Below are positions 1 through 7,866 of a stretch of DNA of 30,886 nucleotides, piece by piece. Each line of letters opens with the position of its first letter. Position 1 is the first letter of the stretch. Under the pieces are notes generated by a model. The model worked only from the letters and a program-made list of their open reading frames with translations, was not told where the DNA came from and did no database searches. The position numbers and the translations under genes were made by a program. This DNA comes from Deltaproteobacteria bacterium (GTDB lineage Bacteria; Bdellovibrionota_C; UBA2361; SZUA-149; JAITKM01): positions 1 through 30,886 of the forward strand of contig JAITKM010000058.1 of the NCBI GenBank assembly GCA_031278395.1, read 5' to 3'.

Positions 1-16
1 TTTGATCTGGTGGTCT

Positions 17-146
17 GGTATGGGGTTACTTTTTGGTTACTTTTTGGTGTAACTCTAACCTGGGGTTTTTGTTAATTTTTTTAATTAAAAAATGTTCTGA
101 GTTTTGCTTAATTGTTTAAAATCTATATTGAAGATGCGCCCATACT
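17..146 (+). repeat. Degenerate copy of the GGTATGGGGTTAC element
   Basis: The left end carries TGGTATGGGGTTACTTTTT at 16-34, followed directly by a second partial head (GGTTACTTTTTGG, 35-47). About 130 bp further on, GCGCCCATACTAAAA (136-150) resembles the reverse-oriented end CCCCATACCAGAAA seen in better copies. The left end is certain; the right end is inferred from spacing and partial match. It lies upstream of the degenerate kinase gene. Confidence 0.5.
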
Positions 147-427
147 AAAACAAAATAACTATTCTGAGATTTTAAATTAGATAACATATTATAAATGTTA
201 GATATTTAAATTATTTTTCTATAAGCTATTTAATTCATAACTAATAATATACACTTTTGAAAATTTTATCATAATATTATTGTTTTTATGTATAAATTAT
301 TTCTTAACTATTTTTATATTTATTTGTTTAAACTAATTTTTAAATCAAGCCGTAATATAATATTATGGTGTAAATCTTAAAAAATAACTGGCTAGTCTGA
401 AACTGCCTAAATTAACGCTAATCAATT
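147..427. other. Gene-free AT-rich leader region
   Basis: No coding frame, tRNA or clear terminator is visible. A TATAAT hexamer at 356-361 could be a -10 box for the gene starting at 428, but no good -35 lies 16-18 bp upstream of it. No Shine-Dalgarno sequence precedes the ATG at 428. Confidence 0.5.
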
Positions 428-3121
428 ATGGAAACAAAAAATACTAAGTTGTCTTCTTGCGCCAACATGCCATGGTGGCTTTTAGTTATATATTTTGCAC
501 TCACTTTTGTCGCCACGTATCTCAATTCACTAGGAATAACCGAAAACAACATTACTTTATATATTGTGGGTGCAATTCTGCTTTGGAGCGTATTTTTATT
601 TATCGCTCCAACTTCATTTAAGTGGACTCTGATGAGTATTGCATTTTTTGTAATTTGGAGTTGTATTTTAGTAAATAAAATATCACTGGACTACAATACT
701 TCACTCTCCTTAGATTCTGATTTTAGCTATCTTCGCTTAGCTCTCTGGGTAATCATTGTTATTAGTGTAGCTCGCTTGTGCCCAACTTTTCCAAGTTTTA
801 TTGTCAACATAATTTTGTGGGCAATCTTTTGGGGTCTACCAAGTGAGTTTCAGTCTTTTTTGGTTAGCAAAAATTTAAGTTCTGAGACTTTGACCATAGC
901 TATCTATGAGATAACAATTATCCTGCTGATCAACTTAGCACAACTTACTTCATATCTAAATTCAATCTTTGCGAAAAAAGACTTACATCTTTCGCCATTT
1001 AGATTGTATTTTTCGTTTATTAATCTAGCGTTATTAATATCTGCATGTATCATCCCAAATTCAGTTTTTGCAGAGATTAGTTTTGGTGTTGGGTTAGCCT
1101 TAGTGGTAAGTAGTTTATTAACCTCCGCCTTAATTGCAATGATTTTTAGCACTATCTTAGATTCATATCGAAAATGTATCCACAAAGTGGTTAACGAAGA
1201 AAGAGTTGCAGTCAATGACTTACTATTTGATATAGATCCAATTAGTTTAAGCTACGATGAGCTAATTGAATACAAAAATAAACATGTAATTCAGGTTAAT
1301 TCACAAAAGATTCAAATCACCCAATTGCAACAAAAGGAGCAAGGTTACCAGGATAAGATTATTACGGTTAATGCATTGAACAACATGCTCTATGGTGTTT
1401 TAGCAGAATTGCCACTAGGGACACTTGTCTTAGCTTTGGATGGCTCAATTATCAGTGTCAATAAAAAGTTTACTGAGCTTTTAAAAACTAAAGCTCCAGA
1501 ATTTTTAAAAGGCGCAAATTTTAAAGCTTTAAGAAATGATGAAGTTTGGAATAATGATATTTTTATAATTCTAAATAATATCTTTGAAGTATCTGATAAT
1601 GAACTTCAGACGTTAAAATCTTATCAAACGATTAGCACCATTATTGAAAATCATTACTTAAAAATTGATGTTTATATCAATGACAAACTAGGCACAATCG
1701 ACGCTCAGAGTCTGAAACAAGATAAGTCTAATAATGAGTTAGGAGTAATTATTGTTCTACGCGAAGAGGAGGATACTCGCGAGCTACAACTTGCTAATTT
1801 AGTCAAAACTAAAAGAACTATGGTTGAAAAGTTGGCTTTAACTGCTTGTGAGGAGACTATCTCTAATTTAAGAGGTATCAAGGAAGCCATAGATTTGCAA
1901 AAGAAGTTAATTCAAACTGCAAGGACACAAGAAACAAATGAATTAATCAAAGATGCTATTAAAGCTGTAAGTTTTAATTTTAACAAAGTCTTTAATAAAA
2001 TTTCGCTTGTTCCGACTAACTACAAGAGTGAAGTAGGAGAAATTAAGACGGTTAATCTAACTAGTGCTTTACAAAATACCATCAATTACATTTTGTATTT
2101 AAGTGGTATTGAAAAAAATATTGAATTAAAGAATGGCAAAGAAATAACAGCTCAAACAATGGCTGGCGAAGAAGTCTTAAAATTAGAAAATATTAAGATG
2201 GAGTTACCAAATGTGCAGTTAAATTTATTTTTAACAAATTTTGCCATGTTATTAAAAGGAGTTCTTAATTTAGCTCCAGATTTAGAAGTTTTTCTGGATA
2301 CTGATGAATTAAAACCAGACAAAATTAATTTTATTCCAGATCATGCTAATGGTAAGTTTGCCAGAATCACAATTAGTCATCCAGGTAAAAGTATTACTGA
2401 AGCAATGATTCGCAATAATTATGTAGCGATTTGTAAATCTAGAAAAGAGGCGAGCGAATTAGAAGTCTCTACCAGCTTATTGGTTAATTATGTTAAAGAG
2501 TTGGGTGGTTTTGTGACCTTACAAACTAAGTCGCATAGAAATACTTCGTTCTGTATTTACTTGCCAGTTAATTATAAGGGACAAATGGAGCAGGAAAAGG
2601 CTGGAAGCTTAGATTATAATGGTAATAATATTTACAAATTTTCTAATAATTATGATGTTCCACATATTTTAATTATTGGTTCGAAGTATAGGATTAATCA
2701 ATCAATTAGACGTATGTTAGTTGGTTTAGGGGCTAAGGTTGCTATTGAGGATTATAATGCTATCTTAAGAAACCAAAATGAAGTTTTGGAATTTTCAGGA
2801 CAAGGTCTTGGAGATCCAGACGAGGGAGCTGGAATAAACTTTGTGCCTAAGACTATGGTTAGTCATGTTATAATTTCATTAGATGAAGATTCTGAACTTA
2901 ACGATATTGATTATATGCTGATTAAGGAAAAAATACCGGGTGTTAAAATTTCAGTAATTACTTGGGAAAAATCAAAAGCTGATGAGATAAACGAAAGAAG
3001 TGCTGGCATAGTTAATGCAATCTTTAAACCTGTCTCTTTGGATATGTTGAAGCAAATTTTAAAACAAAATGCTGTTTCGAACAGTAACTATTCTAGCGAA
3101 GAGCAAGAGAGCACTGTCTAA
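428..3121 (+). CDS. Membrane-bound degenerate hybrid histidine kinase (pseudokinase)
   Basis: 897 aa. About eight hydrophobic segments fill residues 15-243, followed by a linker likely to be coiled coil (about 255-315) and a PAS-like domain (about 318-452). The next helical stretch sits where a DHp domain belongs but has no histidine at all between about residues 440 and 560. A HATPase-like region (about 545-720) keeps the family outline, ending with GGFVTLQTKS and FCIYLPV, but the usual DxGxG box reads SHPGKS and the GLGL box reads LEVSTSLL. The C-terminal REC-like fold (about 744-885) lacks the N-terminal acidic pair (ILIIGSKYRIN) yet keeps a KPVS motif near its end. The architecture is that of a hybrid sensor kinase with phosphotransfer features lost, so a scaffolding or sensing role is inferred. 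No partner regulator is adjacent. The ATG at 428 has no Shine-Dalgarno sequence. Confidence 0.8.
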   Translation: METKNTKLSSCANMPWWLLVIYFALTFVATYLNSLGITENNITLYIVGAILLWSVFLFIAPTSFKWTLMSIAFFVIWSCILVNKISLDYNTSLSLDSDFSYLRLALWVIIVISVARLCPTFPSFIVNIILWAIFWGLPSEFQSFLVSKNLSSETLTIAIYEITIILLINLAQLTSYLNSIFAKKDLHLSPFRLYFSFINLALLISACIIPNSVFAEISFGVGLALVVSSLLTSALIAMIFSTILDSYRKCIHKVVNEERVAVNDLLFDIDPISLSYDELIEYKNKHVIQVNSQKIQITQLQQKEQGYQDKIITVNALNNMLYGVLAELPLGTLVLALDGSIISVNKKFTELLKTKAPEFLKGANFKALRNDEVWNNDIFIILNNIFEVSDNELQTLKSYQTISTIIENHYLKIDVYINDKLGTIDAQSLKQDKSNNELGVIIVLREEEDTRELQLANLVKTKRTMVEKLALTACEETISNLRGIKEAIDLQKKLIQTARTQETNELIKDAIKAVSFNFNKVFNKISLVPTNYKSEVGEIKTVNLTSALQNTINYILYLSGIEKNIELKNGKEITAQTMAGEEVLKLENIKMELPNVQLNLFLTNFAMLLKGVLNLAPDLEVFLDTDELKPDKINFIPDHANGKFARITISHPGKSITEAMIRNNYVAICKSRKEASELEVSTSLLVNYVKELGGFVTLQTKSHRNTSFCIYLPVNYKGQMEQEKAGSLDYNGNNIYKFSNNYDVPHILIIGSKYRINQSIRRMLVGLGAKVAIEDYNAILRNQNEVLEFSGQGLGDPDEGAGINFVPKTMVSHVIISLDEDSELNDIDYMLIKEKIPGVKISVITWEKSKADEINERSAGIVNAIFKPVSLDMLKQILKQNAVSNSNYSSEEQESTV

Positions 3122-3162
3122 TAGTTATCTTATTTTTAATTCTTGATAAAAGGCTGTTAAAG

Positions 3163-3192
3163 TTGGCATTTACCTAACTTATCTTTTATACA
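3163..3192 (+). promoter_or_regulatory. Putative sigma70-type promoter of murQ
   Basis: TTGGCA (3163-3168) and TATACA (3187-3192) are separated by 18 bp. Transcription would start near 3199, about 28 nt upstream of the murQ ATG. The call rests on consensus matching only. Confidence 0.5.
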
Positions 3193-3226
3193 ACAAGGCT
3201 AATTTAAAACTTAATTCGTAATCCTT

Positions 3227-4135
3227 ATGAGTAAAGAAATTCAACCTGCCTTAATTACCGAGAGTGAAAATCCAGCATCACAAAACATTGATCTGATGCC
3301 TACTCTTGAAATTGTTTCTATAATTAATAACGAGGATAAAAAAGTAGCCTTAGCAGTTGAAAAGGTTCTGCCTGAAATTGCACAAGCTGTTGACGGCATC
3401 ACAGAACGGCTAAAGCATGGTGGGCGGCTAATTTATTTTGGTGCTGGTACGTCTGGGAGGCTTGGTGTTTTAGATGCCTCAGAATGTCCACCAACATTTA
3501 ACGTTCCTAAGGGAAAAGATGCTTTAGTAATAGGTTGTATTGCTGGTGGAGAAGCGGCTTTAATAAATTCGATTGAAGATTCTGAAGATCGTGCTACAGA
3601 GGCTGAGGACAAGATTAAAGAATTGAATATTTCTAGTAAGGATGCAGTTGTTGGAATTTCAGCTAATGGTTCTCCGATATATGTTTTAACTGCTATTCGT
3701 AAGACAAGAGAGCTTGGAGCGTTGACTATTGGGATTAGTTGTAATCCTAGCTCGCCACTAATTACTGAAAGTGAGATTGGGATTAGCGTTATAGTTGGTT
3801 CTGAAGTTATTACAGGTTCATCTCGCATGAAGGCTGGGACCGCTCAGAAAATGATTCTCAATATTCTGACTACGTCAACTATGATTAAGTTGGGCAAGAC
3901 ATATGGAAACTTAATGGTTGACTTGCAGCCCCTTAATAAAAAGTTAATAGTTCGTCAAAGGCGGATTGTGGCTAAAGTTGGCAATGTGAGTGAAGAGGTA
4001 GCTGAACAAAAACTGGTGGAGTGTAATCGTGAAACCAAAACTGCAATTGTATCATTGTTATATAATTTATCTCCATCTGCCGCCCGCAAAAAACTTGCAG
4101 AACATGGTGGAGTAATTAGAAAAATCATACAGTAA
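3227..4135 (+). CDS. murQ: N-acetylmuramic acid 6-phosphate etherase
   Basis: 302 aa, the usual full MurQ length. MurQ cleaves the lactyl ether of MurNAc-6-phosphate to GlcNAc-6-phosphate and D-lactate in cytoplasmic cell-wall recycling. The SIS-domain signature GAGTSGRLGVLDASECPPTF is intact at about residues 72-91. A second conserved block, GSEVITGSSRMKAGTAQKM, follows in the middle of the protein, and the C-terminal helical part is complete. The gene stands alone between a degenerate kinase and a tRNA; no MurNAc transporter, AnmK or AmgK gene is in view, so the source of its substrate is not visible here. There is no Shine-Dalgarno sequence before the ATG, but a good promoter lies 35-64 bp upstream. 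Confidence 0.97.
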   Translation: MSKEIQPALITESENPASQNIDLMPTLEIVSIINNEDKKVALAVEKVLPEIAQAVDGITERLKHGGRLIYFGAGTSGRLGVLDASECPPTFNVPKGKDALVIGCIAGGEAALINSIEDSEDRATEAEDKIKELNISSKDAVVGISANGSPIYVLTAIRKTRELGALTIGISCNPSSPLITESEIGISVIVGSEVITGSSRMKAGTAQKMILNILTTSTMIKLGKTYGNLMVDLQPLNKKLIVRQRRIVAKVGNVSEEVAEQKLVECNRETKTAIVSLLYNLSPSAARKKLAEHGGVIRKIIQ

Positions 4136-4251
4136 TTGGATATCCTCCCGCAGAGAGAAACAAGCGTCCCTCCGGTCATTTTCGTAGCATATTTGCGGCA
4201 CTAGCAATCCCAGCGGTAAAATTAGAACTAATTGTAACTTAAAGGAAAGAT

Positions 4252-4327
4252 TGGTGAGACGCACTGGATTCGAACCAGTGACCCTTTGCTTAAAAGGCAA
4301 ATGCTCTACCGACTGAGCTAGCGTCCC
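4252..4327 (-). tRNA. tRNA-Lys(UUU)
   Basis: Full cloverleaf on the minus strand. The acceptor GGGACGC pairs with GCGTCTC (one G-U). The D arm is GCTC/GAGC, the anticodon loop CTTTTAA (anticodon UUU), and the T loop TTCGAAT with stem ACTGG/CCAGT. Discriminator A and an encoded CCA (4252-4254) are present. The only protein frame crossing it is not credible. Confidence 0.97.
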
Positions 4328-4378
4328 AAAATAGAAATATTCGTCAACTACAGCATAACGAATAAAATGAGGCTCGAC

Positions 4379-4407
4379 TTTATCTAGATATTATTAATTA
4401 TTGTCAA
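4379..4407 (-). promoter_or_regulatory. Putative promoter of tRNA-Lys
   Basis: On the minus strand a perfect TTGACA (4402-4407) is followed by 17 bp and then GATAAA (4379-4384). The predicted start is about 45 nt upstream of the tRNA 5' end. The -35 is strong and the -10 moderate. Confidence 0.45.
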
Positions 4408-4463
4408 GAGGTTATCAAAATTTTCTTCAAGGACTCTAAAAATTGAAATTTTACTATATAAAA

Positions 4464-4492
4464 TTGACAATTTGTAAGAAATTCAATTAAAA
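4464..4492 (+). promoter_or_regulatory. Remnant promoter of the broken tRNA-Val
   Basis: TTGACA (4464-4469), 17 bp, then TTAAAA (4487-4492), a poor -10. It points at the tRNA-Val relic that begins at about 4510, so a promoter may survive although the RNA cannot fold. Confidence 0.3.
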
Positions 4493-4509
4493 AGCCCGCC
4501 ATATTTTTA

Positions 4510-4584
4510 GGCGTGTAGCTCAGCGGTAGAACATTTGCTTGACGTGTGACGTGCAAAGGGTCGGCGGTTCAAGTCCCATCACCA
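4510..4584 (+). pseudogene. Broken tRNA-Val(GAC)
   Basis: The stretch reads like a tRNA-Val(GAC): GTAGCTCAGCGGTAGA, then an anticodon region with stem TTTGC/GCAAA around TTGACGT, then GGGTCGGCGGTTCAAGTC. It is damaged in four places. The heptamer TGACGTG is duplicated in tandem (4540-4546 and 4547-4553), enlarging the anticodon loop by 7 nt. The D stem has a C-A mismatch (GCTC/GAAC). The T stem GGCGG faces CCCAT instead of CCGCC. The 5' and 3' acceptor strands do not pair. A functional tRNA is not plausible unless the transcript is edited. Confidence 0.8.
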
Positions 4585-4879
4585 GCTCTAAAAAAAGAAA
4601 ATCTATAAAACAATTAATTACGTGAAATAAAAAACTTCGCGGAAGCTGATTGTTCCAGTCTCATATATTAGAAGATAAAAATAATCAAGTTTCTGCCTTT
4701 ATTAATTTAAAAATTAAAGGCGAAATTATGTACAATAATAATTTATGCTGTAGGGCGCAGCATCTGAAATTACGCTCTAAACCACATTAATAGAATATTA
4801 CAAAAGTTTTATAATTATGATACTTATTAACTGAATGTTGTTATTAATAATTGTTGTTAATTAACGAAGTTTTATTTTT
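4585..4879. other. Eroded stretch, no intact gene
   Basis: AT-rich with no complete coding frame. One plus-strand frame (about 4651-4790) is open for some 46 codons from a TTG, but it has no Shine-Dalgarno sequence and no recognisable motif. The setting between a broken tRNA and a phage-like relic suggests decayed accessory DNA. Confidence 0.4.
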
Positions 4880-5067
4880 ATGAATAAAATATTTTTTCAA
4901 TCGCTTGTTTTTTTGTTTTGTACTTCTTGTTCTTTGTTTGGTCTTAACCTTGATAAACTAGTGGGAAAAAAATTGATGATGTAATAGCCCGTAATTTAGA
5001 TAATCAAAATTTCATTCATAGCTGGCTGCACTCCTGTAATAAACAACAACTACTGCGAGCTATATAA
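4880..5067 (+). pseudogene. Frameshifted small exported protein
   Basis: From the ATG at 4880 the first frame encodes a clear signal peptide (MNKIFFQSLVFLFCTSCS) and stops at 4984 after 34 codons. A run of seven A at 4966-4972 precedes the stop. Shifting -1 in this run keeps the frame open to 5067 (continuing IDDVIARNLDNQNFIHSWLH). The run fits the heptamer pattern A AAA AAA in the zero frame, so programmed slippage is possible, but homopolymer decay or sequencing error is simpler. The 3' part overlaps the Rz1-like relic in another frame. Confidence 0.45.
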
Positions 5068-5164
5068 ACCCATTACGTTAGATATTAACCACGATACTAC
5101 GGAAACCATGAGGCAAGTATTGTTTAGCAACATGCTTTATGAGCAAAGTTGTAGTCAAAATTAA
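5000..5164 (+). pseudogene. Relic of a phage Rz1-like small lipoprotein
   Basis: The frame 5000-5164 reads a hydrophobic start, then a lipobox-like IAGC at residues 7-10, then YCELYKPITLDI and HDTTETMRQVLFSNM, ending at TAA 5162-5164. The pattern GC, then YC, then P-I, then DT-x-x-T-x-x-Q-x-x-x-x-N, then a terminal Cys is typical of short phage outer-membrane spanin-like proteins. Only ATA, ATC or ATT codons are available as starts, and stop codons (4982, 4985, 4997) cut it off from the in-frame signal-peptide ORF upstream, so it is probably dead. The family call comes from memory of the motif pattern. Confidence 0.45.
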
Positions 5165-5352
5165 TACGTATCTTGTCGTCTTTTTTAATCAATAAATAGA
5201 ACCCACCCTTTTTATTAACAAAAACAGTGTATTGGACTCTTGGCTATTCTATTTAGTCTGAATATGGTCTGAAAAACTAAATTTAATATTTTTGTTTACA
5301 AAAATAAAAATTCAAAAATGGATAATTAACTTAATTTATTAACATAAACAAA

Positions 5353-5424
5353 AGCCCACGGTGCGAATCGGACGCACGATCTTTTCCTTACCAAGGAAAT
5401 GCTCTACCACTGAGCCACGCGGGC
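5353..5424 (-). tRNA. tRNA-Thr(GGU), unusual T loop
   Basis: Minus-strand cloverleaf. The acceptor GCCCGCG pairs with CGTGGGC (one G-U), the D arm is GCTC/GAGC, the anticodon stem TTTCC/GGAAA surrounds loop TTGGTAA (anticodon GGU), and the T stem GTGCG/CGCAC is perfect. The T loop reads TCCGATT, so position 55 is C instead of the near-universal U (pseudouridine 55). No CCA is encoded; the discriminator is U. It may be functional or in early decay. Confidence 0.85.
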
Positions 5425-5813
5425 AAATCTTATTTTTTATTAGTTAGATAGTATGTTGCATTAATAAAAATATTTTTTATTTTAAAAATCCATACTAGCA
5501 ATATATTGGCAAATATCAATTGCGGTGGCAGTATCAGTATTTTTTTTTGAAGTCAACAACATAATATAATTGAATCTACAATAGACATAATTAACAACTA
5601 TCTTCATGGATATTGTTAAACATTTTTGCTCGTATTCTTTTATGGATTCTATGTATACAGCACCCTACCGCTTTTTTTTTCGCTAGGATAAAAAAACTAG
5701 CACCTTTGCTGTAAGACGCCAGCAGGCAAAAGTAGATTTACTAAAAGCTAAAATATTTTTTTTATCCTTCTCTTTAACCCAAGCTAAAATTCCAATACTT
5801 GCTATATATGCAC
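5425..5813 (-). other. Degenerate region with reverse-strand coding debris
   Basis: No intact gene. On the minus strand 5482-5664 is open for 60 codons and ends at a TAA (5482-5484). Its tail reads NTDTATAIDICQYIASMDF, and an internal ATG at 5605-5607 would give 42 aa. Upstream, the frame is closed by TAG at 5665-5667 beside a poly-A/poly-T tract. A second open patch (about 5690-5810) directly follows the SH3 protein gene on the same strand. The pieces look like remains of one or two genes; no family is recognised. Confidence 0.35.
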
Positions 5814-7412
5814 TTATTTTTTGATAGCATCCTGCGTATAAATATATCCCTTACGCCCTTTGTAAGAAACAACTTCTAGCCACGGTCCCATATAAGCCGA
5901 AACTTTTATGTCAGCTCCTTTTGGTAATTCTGAAATTGAGTATGAAATAGCTGAAGGCGATGACAAAACTGTAACATTGACAATTGTTTGATAATCGACT
6001 GGCGGATTATATTGCTCAACATAAAAACTTTTAACATTTTTTCTTACCCCGCCATTTACCATTTTGTTGACCTCAATAGTATTAGCTGGCTCACCATAAA
6101 TTCTGCCATCTCTGTCGCGATGTAATCCCGTCATGTCAATTCGCCTTTCACCACTTTCAATTACATCTATCTTACGCCCAGATGCAGCTTTGGGATCTAA
6201 ATTTGGCGTTTGATCAAAATCTTTTTGATTGAGCCTGTTATTAACCTGCTCACCATAATTCCCATAATATTGCTCATATCTTGGTACTGCCTCAGTATTG
6301 TTGTTATTATTATTGTTATTATTCGGCTGCTGATAATTACCATGACGTACAGTAACTTGGTCTGGTTCGTTTGTTTTGTTAGCCTTAGTAACAAGTTCGA
6401 TTATTTTTCCACCTTGTTGTAAGCGGTCTTCAACTTTTTTTAAAGCAATTGCTCCTAGAGCAGCATTAGTATCATGTCTTTCTCTGAGAGGTTCTAAGGC
6501 TGGTAATGCTAAATTATTTTTTAAACCAGCAGTCATTTCTAGCTTTAGGCCATCAGTTTCGGTTTCAGTTGTTGTAGTCTTTCCCAAAACAACAAGCTTC
6601 TGAACTCCTAGATAAATTAAAACGCATAAGCATAATCCTGCGAATAATATGCCGAAACAGCTGCGACTTTTGTGGTTTTGAATTTTAAATTTAGCGTGTT
6701 TCTTGGAAGAGGGTGAGAACTCTTGTTTTTCCAGTTTATTTTTTAGCTCCGAATCTTTTTTATCTTTAGTATCAAAATCTTGGAGTAGTGATTTAGCTGA
6801 AAAATTCTTTTTTTCTTTTTTAGATAACTTTCCAGAACCTGCTTGTGCTTTTGGGGTTGTTTCAGGCAACTGATTATCTTTGATAACCGTTTTTTTAAAT
6901 GTTTCTAGTTTATTATTTAATTCTTCAATATATTGTTTATCTTCTCTACGTCTTTCAGCTTTGGCAATTTCGTCTTGAAAAGTATTAATAAGTAATTTTA
7001 AAACTTCTGTTTTTTCAGATTTAGATAGCTCAAGCTGTTGAATAAAATTAAAAGCTCCTTCTAAAATTACAACTGCCAAACGATATTTTTCTTGTTTAAC
7101 TAGGGCAATACCGACTTCCAGATAAACCCCACCAGCAAATTCAAACAATTTTGGCTGATCCTGAATTTGTGGCAAAATTTCTTCTAATGGTGAAACTAAT
7201 GTAACTACTGGAACTTGAGACCATGCAAATTGGCATAAAATCCAAGCTAACCTATGCTCTGGCAAATTGTTAGTGAGAAGTAATTCTTCTATTTTGATAC
7301 CCGCGTCCGCAAAATTTCCCTTATTCATTAAGAACTGATAATCATAATGTGGGGATTTTATTTGCAGTAATTTCTCAATAATAGATTTTAAATTTTGGTT
7401 AATTTCTTGCAT
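5814..7412 (-). CDS. Membrane protein with helical N-terminus and C-terminal SH3-like domain
   Basis: 532 aa. Residues 1-160 form a helical, TPR-like region with no signal peptide. Charged Lys/Ser-rich sequence follows to about 250, then one transmembrane segment (about 253-276, FGILFAGLCLCVLIYLG). After it come a low-complexity linker with nine consecutive Asn (364-372) and a bacterial SH3-like domain at the C-terminus (about 475-532) with GPWLEVVSYKGRKGYIYTQD. This suggests a cytoplasmic N-terminus, a single membrane crossing and a wall-facing SH3 module that may bind peptidoglycan. The exact role is unknown. The start has no strong Shine-Dalgarno sequence. Confidence 0.75.
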   Translation of the reverse strand: MQEINQNLKSIIEKLLQIKSPHYDYQFLMNKGNFADAGIKIEELLLTNNLPEHRLAWILCQFAWSQVPVVTLVSPLEEILPQIQDQPKLFEFAGGVYLEVGIALVKQEKYRLAVVILEGAFNFIQQLELSKSEKTEVLKLLINTFQDEIAKAERRREDKQYIEELNNKLETFKKTVIKDNQLPETTPKAQAGSGKLSKKEKKNFSAKSLLQDFDTKDKKDSELKNKLEKQEFSPSSKKHAKFKIQNHKSRSCFGILFAGLCLCVLIYLGVQKLVVLGKTTTTETETDGLKLEMTAGLKNNLALPALEPLRERHDTNAALGAIALKKVEDRLQQGGKIIELVTKANKTNEPDQVTVRHGNYQQPNNNNNNNNNTEAVPRYEQYYGNYGEQVNNRLNQKDFDQTPNLDPKAASGRKIDVIESGERRIDMTGLHRDRDGRIYGEPANTIEVNKMVNGGVRKNVKSFYVEQYNPPVDYQTIVNVTVLSSPSAISYSISELPKGADIKVSAYMGPWLEVVSYKGRKGYIYTQDAIKK

Positions 7413-7645
7413 CTTAAAAGAATTGAAAATTTACAGTTTTTTCTATATTTCGTCATATTTGTTATAAGACAAAAGCTAAAAGACACATATTTAACAATGC
7501 AATATTCTCTAGATATTATAACTAATTACGAACGCTAGATTTTTTTAAACAAGCTACTTACTGCGTCTACTACAATTTGAGAGGATAATCAAATGCCAAG
7601 AGCAGCAGTTTAAAGCAATAAGATTTTCATAAAATTAAAGGAAGA

Positions 7646-7722
7646 TGGTCGGGGTGAGAGGATTTGAACCTCCAACAACTTGATCCCAAATCAAGTGCGC
7701 TACCAGGTTGCGCTACACCCCG
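7646..7722 (-). tRNA. tRNA-Pro(UGG)
   Basis: Minus-strand cloverleaf of 77 nt. The acceptor CGGGGTG pairs with CACCCCG, the anticodon stem CTTGA/TCAAG surrounds TTTGGGA (anticodon UGG), and the T arm is GGAGG/CCTCT with loop TTCAAAT. Discriminator A and an encoded CCA (7646-7648) are present. Confidence 0.97.
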
Positions 7723-7740
7723 TTTAAGAAACAGGGCGAG

Positions 7741-7769
7741 CCTATACATTTTTTTATATTTAAAATCAA
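7741..7769 (-). promoter_or_regulatory. Putative promoter of tRNA-Pro
   Basis: Minus strand: TTGATT (7764-7769), 17 bp spacer, TATAGG (7741-7746). Transcription would begin about 12 nt before the tRNA 5' end at 7722, a typical tRNA arrangement. Confidence 0.55.
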
Positions 7770-7866
7770 TAGGTTTTAGATTTTTATTTTATGCAGTATT
7801 TATGTAAGTTTTAAAAACTTCACCTAGTTATAAATGGACAATTGTGACAGTTTAGACTTTACGTTC

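Noticed and set aside
4136-4251. GC-richer patch after murQ as a terminator
   Set aside because: I could not find a stable stem followed by a T run; the CCTCCC/CCCTCC words do not pair.
4067-4300. Minus-strand 77-aa frame
   Set aside because: It runs through the tRNA-Lys gene and the murQ 3' end and has no protein-like domain; treated as a shadow.
7591-7615. Seven-codon ORF MPRAAV with a Shine-Dalgarno-like GAGAGGA
   Set aside because: Too short and isolated to support as a gene.
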